A DNA stretch of 51,259 nt from an uncultured Flavobacteriaceae bacterium (GTDB lineage: Bacteria; Bacteroidota; Bacteroidia; Flavobacteriales; Flavobacteriaceae). A program made the position numbers and the translations under genes. Below the pieces are notes generated by a model, which saw only the letters and a program-made list of their open reading frames with translations, had not been told where the DNA came from and searched no databases. The first letter of the stretch is position 1; every line of letters starts with the position of its first letter. Below, piece by piece: positions 25,877 to 35,373 of the stretch. The stretch is taken from positions 1 through 51,259 of the forward strand of contig CALLVX010000122.1 of NCBI GenBank assembly GCA_938010765.1, given 5' to 3'.

Positions 25877-27094
25877 ATGGTATTTTCAGATCAGGAGTTA
25901 AAAAACATGGCCTACCGGTCGGTACATCTGGGTATTGAACCACGGGAGGACTATATTTTGGACGAAAAGAAGATTCTTAACGGGTACAAATCAAAAAAGT
26001 ACTCTTTGAACGAGCAGATAGGGGTGCTCGGGGAATCCTTGGCCGATAATATTCGTAAGATGGAAATCATTCGAGGGAAACTTTCCAAAGAGGTCGTGTC
26101 GCGTGCCCGGGAAAGTTCCGAGACCATCCAGGAAGAAATCGATGCCTTAAAAGAGCATATCCATACCCAAAAAACAGGGATCAAAGAACATATTCGTAGG
26201 TGCCAATTGAATGGCGATGCGCTCGATTGCCCCTACAATATTGATGAGATTGCTACGATCGACGATTTTGAGCCAAGACAAGAAACTCCTCTTCCGGAAG
26301 TGAAAAAAGGCCCCAAAAGAATTCCCTTTTGGGCGCTCTACTTGGTGGAAGTGCTGTTTATTTTCGGAGAGGGGATCTTGTTTTACAATATCTTGATGGA
26401 GACCCATGATCTGCCCGTTATTATTTTGCGCAGTATCTTTTTTATCCCCATTGTTTTTGCAGCGAGCTTTTTAACCTCCAGAAAGATTTCCCTTCGTTGG
26501 GTATGGCTCCCTATTATGCTAATTTCAGGAGTCTATGCGATTCTCGGATTTACGGTATTTGAATGGTTCTTAGAGTCACAGGCCTTAGATGAGACCCTTG
26601 TTTTTTCGAGCTTCTTCATCAAAAACGGCTTCCTGATCCTGGGCGCTTTAATGATGGTGACCCTGGCACTCTTTTTGACCAACGCCGTCAAAAGCATTTA
26701 CAATCACCAGAAGCGGAAAAACCGTAAAAAGGATAAAAAGAAGCTGCCCGAACCCCTACCCGTACCAGTTGAAAAAACACCACAACAAGTAGATCTCGAC
26801 CTGAAGTTGTTGGCCTTAAAGGGCTCCCTTAAAAAACTTCAAAAACTAGAGGAAAAGTTAACTAACTCCAAAGAGGCCGGTAAAGACGAGTTCAAACGTA
26901 TCCTCGGGGATGTTTCCGTATTGGAAAGAAAAACCGAGGAATTGTCGGCCCAGATCGGTTCTTTTTCGAAAGAGTTGGACACCCTTGAGACCAACTCGAT
27001 GGAGGAATTGGGCAAGTACCGAGAACATTTTGAGAACTACAGCAATGGAGGACGGCCCGTTCAATGGAAAGGGTATGACTTTAGCCGAATTTAA
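25877..27094 (+). CDS. Coiled-coil / four-TM membrane protein, second gene of the PBP-VWA operon
   Basis: The 405-residue product has no signal peptide. Residues about 35-115 form a coiled coil (repeated E/K/L, as in GKLSKEVVSRARESSETIQEE given in part), followed by a Pro-rich link. Four TM helices lie at about 155-275 (FWALYLVEVLFIFGEGILF start). After a very basic stretch (HQKRKNRKKDKKK) a second coiled coil runs from about 295 to 385. Both coiled-coil ends are probably cytoplasmic. The layout resembles a scaffold or signal-transducing membrane protein, but I know no family with it. It could tie cytoplasmic state to the lipoprotein and penicillin-binding protein made by the same operon. Confidence 0.65.
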   Translation: MVFSDQELKNMAYRSVHLGIEPREDYILDEKKILNGYKSKKYSLNEQIGVLGESLADNIRKMEIIRGKLSKEVVSRARESSETIQEEIDALKEHIHTQKTGIKEHIRRCQLNGDALDCPYNIDEIATIDDFEPRQETPLPEVKKGPKRIPFWALYLVEVLFIFGEGILFYNILMETHDLPVIILRSIFFIPIVFAASFLTSRKISLRWVWLPIMLISGVYAILGFTVFEWFLESQALDETLVFSSFFIKNGFLILGALMMVTLALFLTNAVKSIYNHQKRKNRKKDKKKLPEPLPVPVEKTPQQVDLDLKLLALKGSLKKLQKLEEKLTNSKEAGKDEFKRILGDVSVLERKTEELSAQIGSFSKELDTLETNSMEELGKYREHFENYSNGGRPVQWKGYDFSRI

Positions 27095-27115
27095 CGGACA
27101 CTAAAAGCACAGCAG

Positions 27116-27847
27116 ATGAAAAAATTGATCGCTATTGTCATATGGGGCGGTATCGCCTCGTTTTTGACAGCATGTAATACAGAATGTGAAACAGTCACTA
27201 CCCGAAACATTACCATTCTGGTAGATGCGACCGACTCGCTATTGGTCGATAAGGCGCAGTATGAGCTGCGCAAAGAAAACTTCCAGGAATTGGTAAACGA
27301 AAAACTGGGCCTTGAAGAGCAGCCAAGTTGCTTTACGGTCAATTACGATTTTGGCTATATCTCTACACACAGTTATTACAACCCCACCTCTACTCAATTG
27401 TCGCAGACCAATTGGGGCGAGGCGAAGAATAAGCAAGTATTGGGGTGGCGCAGCTTTTATAGTGCCCATGAAGAAAACCTAAAAAGTCTTGATTCACTAG
27501 GCAATATGGAAAATACCTCTTTGTTTCCTACCCTGATGAAGGCAATCGGAAAAACCGATGGGATAATCGTAGTGGTCAGTGATTTGATCGAGAACAACCC
27601 GGCAGTCAACTTTTACAAAGACCCGCCAACGACGCCCGAACAGATGGAAAAAGCCTTTCAGAAAATGGAGGCATATTACCTCCCCGATGCCGTAGTTAAA
27701 AGCGACGAGAAAGAGGTGTTGTTCATTGTGATGTCAGAACCCAAAAATTCGGCAGTGGTTCATAAGGCCAGGGCTTTTTGGAAGTATGCACTAGAAGAAC
27801 ATATGGGCTTGCAGGTGCGTTTCGCTGACGGAATCTCAACACTTTAA
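27116..27847 (+). CDS. Lipoprotein with von Willebrand A-like domain
   Basis: The 243-residue product has a lipoprotein signal with lipobox LTAC (Cys20). ITILVDATDSLL (32-43) fits the metal-ion-dependent adhesion site pattern DxTxS (Asp37, Thr39, Ser41). A Thr/Ser pair lies at 134-135 (NTSLFPTL) and Asp156 in IVVVSDLIENNP could complete the site. The later strand KEVLFIVMSEP and a helical end (ARAFWKYALEEHMG) fit the alternating alpha/beta fold. VWA domains bind protein partners through a metal ion. As a lipoprotein it would sit in the periplasm or on the surface. The gene lies 21 bases after the coiled-coil gene and 2 bases before the next. Partner and role are unknown. Confidence 0.7.
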   Translation: MKKLIAIVIWGGIASFLTACNTECETVTTRNITILVDATDSLLVDKAQYELRKENFQELVNEKLGLEEQPSCFTVNYDFGYISTHSYYNPTSTQLSQTNWGEAKNKQVLGWRSFYSAHEENLKSLDSLGNMENTSLFPTLMKAIGKTDGIIVVVSDLIENNPAVNFYKDPPTTPEQMEKAFQKMEAYYLPDAVVKSDEKEVLFIVMSEPKNSAVVHKARAFWKYALEEHMGLQVRFADGISTL

Positions 27848-27849
27848 GG

Positions 27850-28731
27850 ATGCCGGCAGTCGTTGTTTATTTAGTGTTGATCGTACTGGCAATCTTCGCC
27901 TGTGTGCTATTTTACATTCCGCGAAAAAAATGGTTCAATACCCAAGTGGCGAAAGAAGAAGGGCGCGGTACACTCATGGTACTTCTAATAGGAATCGGTA
28001 CCAGCCTTGGCTGTTTTATCTTCAGTAAATTGCTGTTTTCGGCCTTTTGCCTCAGTATTGCCTCGAGCATTATCGAATACAATATTCTAATGAACAATGT
28101 CTATTGGGTCGGGGCCGAATTGGTATCACCTTTTAGAACCCTCAAATACCCCTTTTCCTATTTTGGGCTGCATACATTGTCTTATTTCGCTGGCCTTTAC
28201 GCAGTTTTGTATTGCCTTAGCAAGTTGAACATTACCTCGAAGTACAATTTGGCACACGATCGTCTAAAATTGCAATTGATGTGCTTGGGGCTCTTCTTGT
28301 TTTTTGAAACCTTGCTCTATGTATCCTATCCCTTTCAAACCTTCGACAGCGGCTGGCGTGTCTTTCATAATTTCTTTGCGGTATTCATAGCGCGACTACA
28401 CTTTACGGTCTGTCTTTTCGTTGCCGCATGGATTCAGTTTCATGCGCCATGGGTAAAAATGGCCTTGGAATCAAAGGTGTTGTCCGTGCGCTCCAAATGG
28501 CTTTCGAATATACTTTCTACCACCCGCAATACGCTTATTTTTTTTATTGGCCTTGGCATGTTGTTCCTATTGCCCGCCTTCTTACGGTCCTATGCCCCCG
28601 CCAATGCGGGGCTCGTGCTCTCCTTGGTATTCAATGGTGGTCTCTTGTTCGTTTTTTGGCGCTGGGTAACACCGGCCATGATACATTTAATGCGATTCAT
28701 CACCGATTTTGAAAAACGAAAAACGATATAA
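27850..28731 (+). CDS. Polytopic membrane protein (about seven TM), fourth gene of the PBP-VWA operon
   Basis: The 293-residue product starts with a TM helix (VVVYLVLIVLAIFACVLFY). Further hydrophobic segments lie at about 38-75, 98-121, 137-157, 175-200, 219-239 and 247-275. There is no known family motif; conserved polar spots are few (FEKRK end, several Arg between helices). It begins 2 bases after the VWA gene, so translation is probably coupled. It may anchor the lipoprotein or the penicillin-binding protein, or form a flippase-like path; the sequence does not decide. Confidence 0.65.
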   Translation: MPAVVVYLVLIVLAIFACVLFYIPRKKWFNTQVAKEEGRGTLMVLLIGIGTSLGCFIFSKLLFSAFCLSIASSIIEYNILMNNVYWVGAELVSPFRTLKYPFSYFGLHTLSYFAGLYAVLYCLSKLNITSKYNLAHDRLKLQLMCLGLFLFFETLLYVSYPFQTFDSGWRVFHNFFAVFIARLHFTVCLFVAAWIQFHAPWVKMALESKVLSVRSKWLSNILSTTRNTLIFFIGLGMLFLLPAFLRSYAPANAGLVLSLVFNGGLLFVFWRWVTPAMIHLMRFITDFEKRKTI

Positions 28732-28778
28732 ATCCAAGGAGTACCAATAACCATTAAAAGACAACTAAACAGATACAA

Positions 28779-30695
28779 ATGAAAGATTGGGTAAAGGCCA
28801 TACGAATGATAGGAGGTGTCTTTTTGGCATTGGTCCTATTTCATATCATTTGGCCCTCCAAGATGAAAATGGAGCCGAATGCCCATTTTATTTCCGCCGT
28901 TCGCGACGAGAATCATCATATTTTGGCATTGTTTGGAGAAAAGACGATCCTTAACAACCAACTGACGAAGGAAGACCTTACGGCACTCAATACCAAGGGC
29001 GAACTGAATAAATTTCCTATTGTTCCTGTGCTTTCCTATGATGAACTACCGGAAAATTACGTGTACTTTTTAACTAAAATCGAGAATAAAAGTTTTTTCG
29101 ATATCGGAAAAGACAACCTCTATGGTTTTTCCCTGTCAGGTATTGCCCGCTTGCTAAAGGGAAAAGCCGATGGGGGTTCGAATATTCCACAGCAGCTGCT
29201 CAAAAATGCGATTCATAAAAAAGACGATCTGGGAACCATTTACCTATCCCGAAAATACGGGGAACAACTGGCTGCTTTTCAAATGATGAAATCTGCGAGT
29301 CCGGAGGAGATTCTATTGGCTTATACCAACTATTCGGGGAACTTTTGGTACGAGCGCGATTTCTCCGGACTTATTTTAGCCTCCTATACCATTTTTAATC
29401 GCCCTCCACATGAACTCAATGATCTGGAAATGATGTTAACGGTAAAGACCTTAAAAGGAGCCAACGGACTTAAAAAATTATGCAGTGATCGCTTTGCGAA
29501 CAAGAAACAAATCAAAGAACAGGTCTTGGACTATTTTGAATTGATCTCCGACGGATCGGAAGCCGATATAAAGCGCTTGGCAAAGATGAAAAAATTAGAC
29601 CTGGGATTCGCCAAAAGAAGCGGTCTGAGAGGTACGACGGCGCTCACCAACTTTTTTGACCGGTATCGCGGCGATGAGGTCGATTATTTCGCCGTGCAAT
29701 ATATTTCTTCGATTACGAAAGACCGGCAAGATAAATTACAGGAAGCATTGCAGCAGTACCAAAAACGATTTCAAAAGCAATTGTTGGTGCGTGGCTATGA
29801 ATTGCAGGTTTCTTTAATAGCGATCGATATTGAGAGCGGTGCCATCGAAGCCGTTTTGGGGAATCGACAAAACAAAGGGGCTATGGCCAATTTGAGCGAT
29901 TATGGCGAGGGCTTTCAATGTGGTTCCGTACTCAAACCCCTGGTGTTTTTAGAGCTTTTCGAGAATTATGGTTTCAATGGGGAAACGGCACTCTTCAACG
30001 GGGATTTAAAGCAGTTTTCGTACAACCCCAGCAATGTAAAGAATACGCTCTTGAACAAAGAAGTACCCATACGGGACGTTTTGAAATACAGCCTCAATAA
30101 GGCCGCTGTCAACTATCGGCTACATGCCGACCCCGCGGAAGTGGCCAAGCAGGTAGAAACAAGTTTTTCGAAAATGGATATTGCCTCCGACCCCAACTAT
30201 CCTTGGGGGGCTTCCTATATCTTGGGAACGAAGACCATGACCCCTTGGGAAGTGGCACAGGCCTACCAAATGCTTTTCAATGAAGGTACGATGGTGCCCT
30301 TAAGCCCTTGGAAATATGTGATCAACCCGCATTTGCAGGATACCCTGTTCAGTCGCGAATCAAAGAAAACAAAAAAAAGATATACATCCGATACCGCTGA
30401 TGCGATCAAAGCCTTGCTCCCGGCCGCTTTTGAAAAGGGAGGCACCTGTCATCGATTGCTACAATGGCTTCCAGAAGGAAGACAGTACTACGGCAAAACC
30501 GGCACGACTGGGAAGGCTAAAGATGGTTGGACGGTGTTAAGTGATGGGAAGAAACTGCTTGTGGTTTGGGCGGGGTATATGCAGAATGAAAATGGAATGA
30601 TTACCCGAAAGGGAGCCCCGCCTGTCCCCAGCAAATCTGGGGGCGGTTCTGCAGGAATACTAGCCGCTATGGCCTACTCCAAATTGTACAACTAG
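28779..30695 (+). CDS. Compact bifunctional class A penicillin-binding protein
   Basis: The 638-residue product has a TM anchor (about 8-25), a GT51 peptidoglycan glycosyltransferase domain and a transpeptidase domain. GT51 marks are Glu102 in IENKSFF, GGSNIPQQLLKN (132-143) and RKYGE (158-162) before SPEEILLAYTN. The transpeptidase has Ser383 in SVLK, SLN at 438-440 and KTGTT at 573-577. All catalytic motifs are present, so both activities are likely, though the enzyme is shorter than usual PBP1A (about 750-850) and its GT motifs are unusual (GGSNIP in place of GGSTIT). It is the last gene of an operon with VWA and membrane proteins, not a division or cell-wall cluster. It may make a special peptidoglycan patch. 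Confidence 0.8.
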   Translation: MKDWVKAIRMIGGVFLALVLFHIIWPSKMKMEPNAHFISAVRDENHHILALFGEKTILNNQLTKEDLTALNTKGELNKFPIVPVLSYDELPENYVYFLTKIENKSFFDIGKDNLYGFSLSGIARLLKGKADGGSNIPQQLLKNAIHKKDDLGTIYLSRKYGEQLAAFQMMKSASPEEILLAYTNYSGNFWYERDFSGLILASYTIFNRPPHELNDLEMMLTVKTLKGANGLKKLCSDRFANKKQIKEQVLDYFELISDGSEADIKRLAKMKKLDLGFAKRSGLRGTTALTNFFDRYRGDEVDYFAVQYISSITKDRQDKLQEALQQYQKRFQKQLLVRGYELQVSLIAIDIESGAIEAVLGNRQNKGAMANLSDYGEGFQCGSVLKPLVFLELFENYGFNGETALFNGDLKQFSYNPSNVKNTLLNKEVPIRDVLKYSLNKAAVNYRLHADPAEVAKQVETSFSKMDIASDPNYPWGASYILGTKTMTPWEVAQAYQMLFNEGTMVPLSPWKYVINPHLQDTLFSRESKKTKKRYTSDTADAIKALLPAAFEKGGTCHRLLQWLPEGRQYYGKTGTTGKAKDGWTVLSDGKKLLVVWAGYMQNENGMITRKGAPPVPSKSGGGSAGILAAMAYSKLYN

Positions 30696-31182
30696 TTTTT
30701 TTTGGTTAATTTTATAAGAACAAAAACAAGGCTATTCGATCAAAAATTACATTCTACCCGGTTAGGGTTCAAAAAACAATACCGCGATAGGTTCTGATGT
30801 TACTGTAAGACTATCTATTTTACACCTCCCACCTGTGAAGTAGCCTATATGCAATATAAACGGCTATCTACTCCTTTTTTGAACGAACCCTTGATGCTCT
30901 TGAAACAATAGGCTTAAAAAGGGAATTCTATGAAAAGGATTCTTTGTAAAATGTATTTTTATGATTTTGTGAGAGCTATTTAATTTCAATTCCCGTATAT
31001 AAGAGGGAATTAAGTTAAAGATAGAAAATTGCCTTGAGGCAAACCCGCGAGGCATTCGTTTGAAAAATAATTTGAATTCGAGGCCTTTATCTAGCTATTT
31101 CGGTAGATGAAGGTGTACGGTCCTCTTAGCAACTTGCCTGACGATAGTCAGGTTTAAATCTCGATGAGCGAGTAAAAAGACA
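30696..31182. other. 487-base gap without a recognisable gene
   Basis: No convincing frame was seen on either strand. The stretch holds a short perfect hairpin, CCTGAC-GATA-GTCAGG (31137-31152), followed by TTTAAA and located 31 bases before the next start codon. This could be a 5-prime leader structure or weak terminator. Nothing else is recognised. Confidence 0.5.
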
Positions 31183-31602
31183 ATGAACGATTTTTCTAAA
31201 GAACGGGAAGCAATTCTAAAAACGATACAAGAGGGGAGCGATTCGCAAGGTGTTGCAGCAACCAGCAAGGAAACGCCCCTGCACTATCGAAAACTGCAGA
31301 CCTATTTGTTGCTTTTATACCAAGCATACCTTCGTACTGAAATTGATTTGGAACCGACACTTAAAATGGCGCTATGGCGAATGGTTCAGTTCGGTGAGGG
31401 TTTTCGCGAAAAAATTGAACAGACCCAATTCGATATACTACAAAAACGACCGGATAGGATTACTGAAGATTGGGAACAGGCAAAAGAGGTGCTTTTCCCC
31501 TTAGCTGCGCCTACAACTGCCAAACAATTAGCTACTTCCAAAGAAAATATTTTAAAAGAGTACAAAGAAATGGCGCATCTTCTCCTAGATTCTCCGATTT
31601 AA
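31183..31602 (+). CDS. Hypothetical 139-residue helical protein
   Basis: The product is soluble, without signal or TM, and mostly helical: RKLQTYLLLLYQAYLRTEID, MALWRMVQFGEGFREKIEQ and a C-terminal KENILKEYKEMAHLL helix. I recognise no family. It is tail-to-tail with the sigma-like gene on the other strand, overlapping by 4 bases at their ends, so the two are not in one operon. The codon pattern and length favour a real gene. Confidence 0.5.
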   Translation: MNDFSKEREAILKTIQEGSDSQGVAATSKETPLHYRKLQTYLLLLYQAYLRTEIDLEPTLKMALWRMVQFGEGFREKIEQTQFDILQKRPDRITEDWEQAKEVLFPLAAPTTAKQLATSKENILKEYKEMAHLLLDSPI

Positions 31603-32318
31603 ACGGTTGCGTTCACTTTGGATCCCAACAAGTGTTTCTCGATAAGCTTAGGATCTATTTTTTTGCTAATTGGCAATTGGTAGCAATCAATGATTGCAGG
31701 CAATTGGGTCTTGGCGATGGTAGCTGCTATTTTTTTACCTTGTCGGCATATCCATTTTCGCAGTGTTTCAAATTCGGTTTTATCAAACCCTTTTAAAATT
31801 TCCAAAAACCGGAATCCTTTTAGAAAGCGCTGCCTTAAATATTCTTTTTTCTTATTGTCAAAACTAGAAAGTTCGATCCAATCACTAACGCAACGGCGCA
31901 TTTCCTGTAAGACGGTTTTTTTGTAATCGCCCCAAAGCGTCTCGAAGATACCGGGCACTTGAATGGCCTCTGTATGTTCAAGGGATCCAGCAAAAGGTAT
32001 TTTTCCCTCTAAAAGGGTTTGGTAATCGATACACATGTTCTTAACCACTGGATAATAATAGGTAGTGGCCTTTGCCGTGCATCTTTCAGGGTCTAATTTC
32101 CCGGAACAATAGCGGTGGCGTTCTTTGAGGTATAAATCTGTGAAAATACTTTTTGAATGGGATTCCAAATCCGATTTAAAACCGAACTGCAGCAACCAAT
32201 GCTTTATAAGCGGTGCTACAAGGGTATAAAAAGCAAGATGCTTTTGATAATTACTTGAATCCTTGAGGTAATCGAATACAGTATCCCAGCTTGGATGGTA
32301 TGTTGGTCTGTGCCCCAT
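31599..32318 (-). CDS. Divergent sigma-factor-like (ECF-type) protein
   Basis: The 239-residue product starts at ATG 32318 (a TTG at 32324 is possible). The middle segment SIFTDLYLKERHRYC followed by TYYYPVVKNMCIDYQTLLEG resembles sigma-70 region 2, including the N-IDY block that precedes the -10 recognition helix. The later part, NKKKEYLRQRFLKGFRFLEI then KTEFETLRKWICRQG, resembles region 4, with a glide from a growth helix to a putative HTH. Both are weak, and helices are longer than in standard ECF factors. No anti-sigma gene is adjacent. It might instead be an unrelated DNA-binding protein. Confidence in the family is modest. Confidence 0.45.
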   Translation of the reverse strand: MGHRPTYHPSWDTVFDYLKDSSNYQKHLAFYTLVAPLIKHWLLQFGFKSDLESHSKSIFTDLYLKERHRYCSGKLDPERCTAKATTYYYPVVKNMCIDYQTLLEGKIPFAGSLEHTEAIQVPGIFETLWGDYKKTVLQEMRRCVSDWIELSSFDNKKKEYLRQRFLKGFRFLEILKGFDKTEFETLRKWICRQGKKIAATIAKTQLPAIIDCYQLPISKKIDPKLIEKHLLGSKVNATV

Positions 32319-32555
32319 TGACAACGTTTGAGGTATTGATTGATGAAAAATACCAATCGCTGTAGGTAGGTAATAAAAATGTTGGTATGGTAAGATTTTC
32401 TTAGGGCTACTTATATAAACGCTGTCTTGACAGACTTATTTTAACAACACTTCAAATTGATGCTAAAAAAGCGCAAAAAAAGCGGGAAAATGTACAATCA
32501 ACTTAAAAAGTAGCGTAATTGGGGTTTTAGCCGAGGGGTTTTCGTGTCGCTACTG

Positions 32556-33245
32556 TTATATAAACCCTTTTTTCTTAGCGACTTGCAGCAATTGAAGATC
32601 ACCACCTTCCGTGACACCAAAAAGTGCTTTTAAACTTTTTTTACGGCGTTCAATGGTGGGCATTGATAGAGGGATGTAGTGCGGCATATTTTTCATTTTT
32701 TCCCCGATCGATAGGTGGTAGAGTATTTTGCGGTCGTAGGCATCTAAGTGCAGCTGCCCACTAGTATGCGTGCCTATGAGTTTATTGGTGCGCTCACTGT
32801 AGTAGGTATTCCCATTTAGAACCGCATTGACCGCCTCTAGCAGCACTTCGGCATCGATGTCATTTTTTATTAAAAACCCTTCCGGGTTCAAGGTGTTGAA
32901 AATGTTGGAAATGCGTTGTTGATCGTTTAAAGAAGTATGGACAATGATTTTTACATTTGGGTTCACTTTTTTAAAATGGTTCCCAAAATCTTCTCCGCTT
33001 ACTACTGTTTTACAACTAGAAGCGGGTAAATTAATATCTAACAACACAATGTCGTAGGGTCTTTTTTGTTCTTCTATTTTTTCCAGTACCTGGTCACTGT
33101 CATACGCGAAATCAATACTGTATTTTTGATCTGTATCCGCATTCTCAAGCACCATCACATAGCCCCTAACGGTCATGGGGTGATCGTCTACAATCAATAA
33201 CTTTGTCTTTTTGTTCACGTTGTTTAAGTGTCTCTGGATAGGCAT
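32556..33245 (-). CDS. Response regulator with divergent LuxR-type C-terminus
   Basis: The 229-residue product has a receiver domain at about 15-150: acidic pair in LLIVDDHP, phospho-Asp in YDIVLLDINLP, Thr in IVHTSLN and Lys in FLIKND. The C-terminal part (about 168-229) is like a LuxR/NarL HTH but altered: GEKMKNMPHYIPLSMPTIERRKKSLKALFGV, cited here by its ends GEKMKNMP and LKALFGV. It lies 219 bases after the histidine kinase gene on the same strand. With a NarL-type regulator before the kinase, the set has two regulators for one kinase. Confidence 0.8.
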   Translation of the reverse strand: MPIQRHLNNVNKKTKLLIVDDHPMTVRGYVMVLENADTDQKYSIDFAYDSDQVLEKIEEQKRPYDIVLLDINLPASSCKTVVSGEDFGNHFKKVNPNVKIIVHTSLNDQQRISNIFNTLNPEGFLIKNDIDAEVLLEAVNAVLNGNTYYSERTNKLIGTHTSGQLHLDAYDRKILYHLSIGEKMKNMPHYIPLSMPTIERRKKSLKALFGVTEGGDLQLLQVAKKKGFI

Positions 33246-33464
33246 TGATGCTTACTCAAAACCGTTTTCCCCAATAACACACATTAGAATCTGTAGGAAT
33301 TAATATACAGTAATAAAGACCTCAATGTTAATGGCGAGGGGAATTTAATTAACTTACTGTTAAATACGCAATTTCCCCTTCATTTTGATGGAAAACCCAT
33401 CATTGTTGCCATGGTTTGACATTACAAGACGTATTTGTATGATGCCTATTGTACGAAGTTATGG

Positions 33465-35342
33465 TCAGTAGCTCGTTTTAAGATGCACTGCAATGGAAGT
33501 GCCTTTGTGTGCAGGAGAGCTTACCTTAATTTTTCCGGAAAGTATGGCCACTCTAGATGCGATGTTTTTCCAACCGATGCCTTCCAAAGAGGCTATTTCA
33601 GTTGTATTCATTCCGACACCGTTATCAACAATATGAATAGAAGCCGTGCCTTCTTTTTTAAGTAGATCGATGTGTACGATCGAGGCCTTTGCGTATTTTA
33701 TGATATTGACCAGCGCTTCTTGAACTATCCGATATAGATTAATGGCCTGATCATCCGTCAACCCTTTAAAATCATCATTGTTTTTAAATTGAATTTCAAG
33801 CGAATCGTCAAGGTTTATTTCTTCGATCAATTCTTTTAGGGCCGGCACCAAGCCTAAAGTTATCAAGGTATTTGGCATGATATTGTGCGAGATGTTGCGA
33901 AGCTCTTCGTAGGCATGGTCTATTTGACACTGAAGTTTTTTATGTTTTTCCTGTTCTTTTGCTGAATTCGATTGCAAAGTGTTCGCCTGTAGCTTCAACA
34001 GGGCGATCGATTGACCCAGGCTGTCGTGCAGATCTTGGGCAATACGCTTGCGCTCTTTCTGTTCTACTTCTAGCACAGATTTTAGACGAAGGCTGGTTTG
34101 CTTCTCCAACAATCTTTTTCGATTGATCCAATACCACACCAAGCCACCTGCGGTCAAGAGGACTACCAAGCTGCTAAAAACGACCCAGAGCAATTTTTTT
34201 TGTTTTTTTTCGTATGTTATTCGGGTGGCCTTGATATTGTTCTCCTTATCGAGGGCTACAATCTTTTTTTCTTTTTCGATTGCTTCATACTTTACTTGAA
34301 ACTCCTCTAATTTTCGTTCGGTAGTTTTTTGAAATTGTTGGTCTTTTGCAAGTGAATAATTTTCGAAATAATGCAGTGCTTTTTTATAATCTTTTTTAGC
34401 ACGATGTGTTTCGGCCAATGCTTTGCTAGCCGCCAAGGATATCTTAGGATGTTTTATTGAATCGGCCAAGTGATAACTTTTAGAGAAATAAACGATGGCC
34501 AAATCGTATTTTTTTTGAGCAGCATAATGTTCTCCAAAATTCTGATTTACAGCGGCTATAGCGACTGGGTTTTTTGTTTGCTTGGCAATTTGAGCGGCTT
34601 TTTTTAAAATATACCGAGCGGTATCGTGTTGTCCGAGTTGGGCATAATTGTTTGCAAGGTTGGCGTAGGGAATCCAAGTGAGGGGTATACCGTGCTCCTC
34701 GCGAAGTTTAATGGCCTTTTTTCTATAAGACAGGGCTTCCTCTAAGTGATTGCCCATCGCTTTTATAGTCCCCAATGAATTGTATATGAGTGACTGTGCT
34801 TTAAAATCCTTGTTTGCTTCTGCGATGTTCAAGGCCGCGATATAGTTTAATCTGGCGTTCAACGTGTCTTCGTTTTTTAAATATACATTGGCGATGCTAT
34901 TCCTGATACGTACCGTTTCACTTGGTTGTTGACTTGCCACATTAAGGTCTAACGCCTTGGACAAGTACTCGATGGCTAGATCAAATTCTGATTTGGCAGA
35001 ATAGCAAATGCCCATTAGGTAAAGGGCAGGTAGCTTGTTTCCCTTAAGATGCCCCATCTTGGCCACTTCTTTAGATAGCGCCAAGGCACTGTCTACGGCT
35101 CCTTTTTGATAGAAGCAATTGGCAATTCCCAAGGCCGCTTTTCCTTGGAGAAAGACATTTTTGCTATCAGAGGCATGCATGGCAGCTTTATCATAACAGG
35201 TGTTTGCTTTTTGCAGTTGTCTTTTTTCCAATAGCGAATCTGCTGTTTGTAGCAGTTTCGAAATGCGAGTATTCTTGGTTTGACCAAGAAGGGTATAGCT
35301 TGTAATCAGCATTAATAACAAGAATAGGGGCATTTTTTTCAT
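33465..35342 (-). CDS. TPR-containing sensor histidine kinase (HisKA_3 / NarX-like)
   Basis: The 625-residue product starts at ATG 35342 with a signal peptide (PLFLLLMLITSYTLLGQ). About residues 25-330 are tetratricopeptide repeats (for example ALGIANCFYQKGAVDSALAL), so the sensor part is periplasmic. A TM helix follows (LLWVVFSSLVVLLTAGGLVWY). HisKA_3 has the phospho-His in RIAQDLHDSLGQSIALLK at about residue 438, and HATPase has EALVNIIKYA (N box) and DNGVGM (G1). This kinase class phosphorylates NarL/LuxR-type regulators; one lies 31 bases upstream and one downstream. Such TPR kinases in Bacteroidota are thought to sense nutrients or envelope state. The signal is unknown. Confidence 0.85.
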   Translation of the reverse strand: MKKMPLFLLLMLITSYTLLGQTKNTRISKLLQTADSLLEKRQLQKANTCYDKAAMHASDSKNVFLQGKAALGIANCFYQKGAVDSALALSKEVAKMGHLKGNKLPALYLMGICYSAKSEFDLAIEYLSKALDLNVASQQPSETVRIRNSIANVYLKNEDTLNARLNYIAALNIAEANKDFKAQSLIYNSLGTIKAMGNHLEEALSYRKKAIKLREEHGIPLTWIPYANLANNYAQLGQHDTARYILKKAAQIAKQTKNPVAIAAVNQNFGEHYAAQKKYDLAIVYFSKSYHLADSIKHPKISLAASKALAETHRAKKDYKKALHYFENYSLAKDQQFQKTTERKLEEFQVKYEAIEKEKKIVALDKENNIKATRITYEKKQKKLLWVVFSSLVVLLTAGGLVWYWINRKRLLEKQTSLRLKSVLEVEQKERKRIAQDLHDSLGQSIALLKLQANTLQSNSAKEQEKHKKLQCQIDHAYEELRNISHNIMPNTLITLGLVPALKELIEEINLDDSLEIQFKNNDDFKGLTDDQAINLYRIVQEALVNIIKYAKASIVHIDLLKKEGTASIHIVDNGVGMNTTEIASLEGIGWKNIASRVAILSGKIKVSSPAHKGTSIAVHLKTSY

Positions 35343-35373
35343 GGTGCTCGTTTTGGGTGGTGCTCGGAAAGAA

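Noticed and set aside
25667..30695. PBP-VWA operon considered as a known phage-defence or T6SS-type system
   Set aside because: No nuclease, ATPase, reverse transcriptase or T6SS component motif is present in any of the five genes; only cell-wall and membrane functions are supported.
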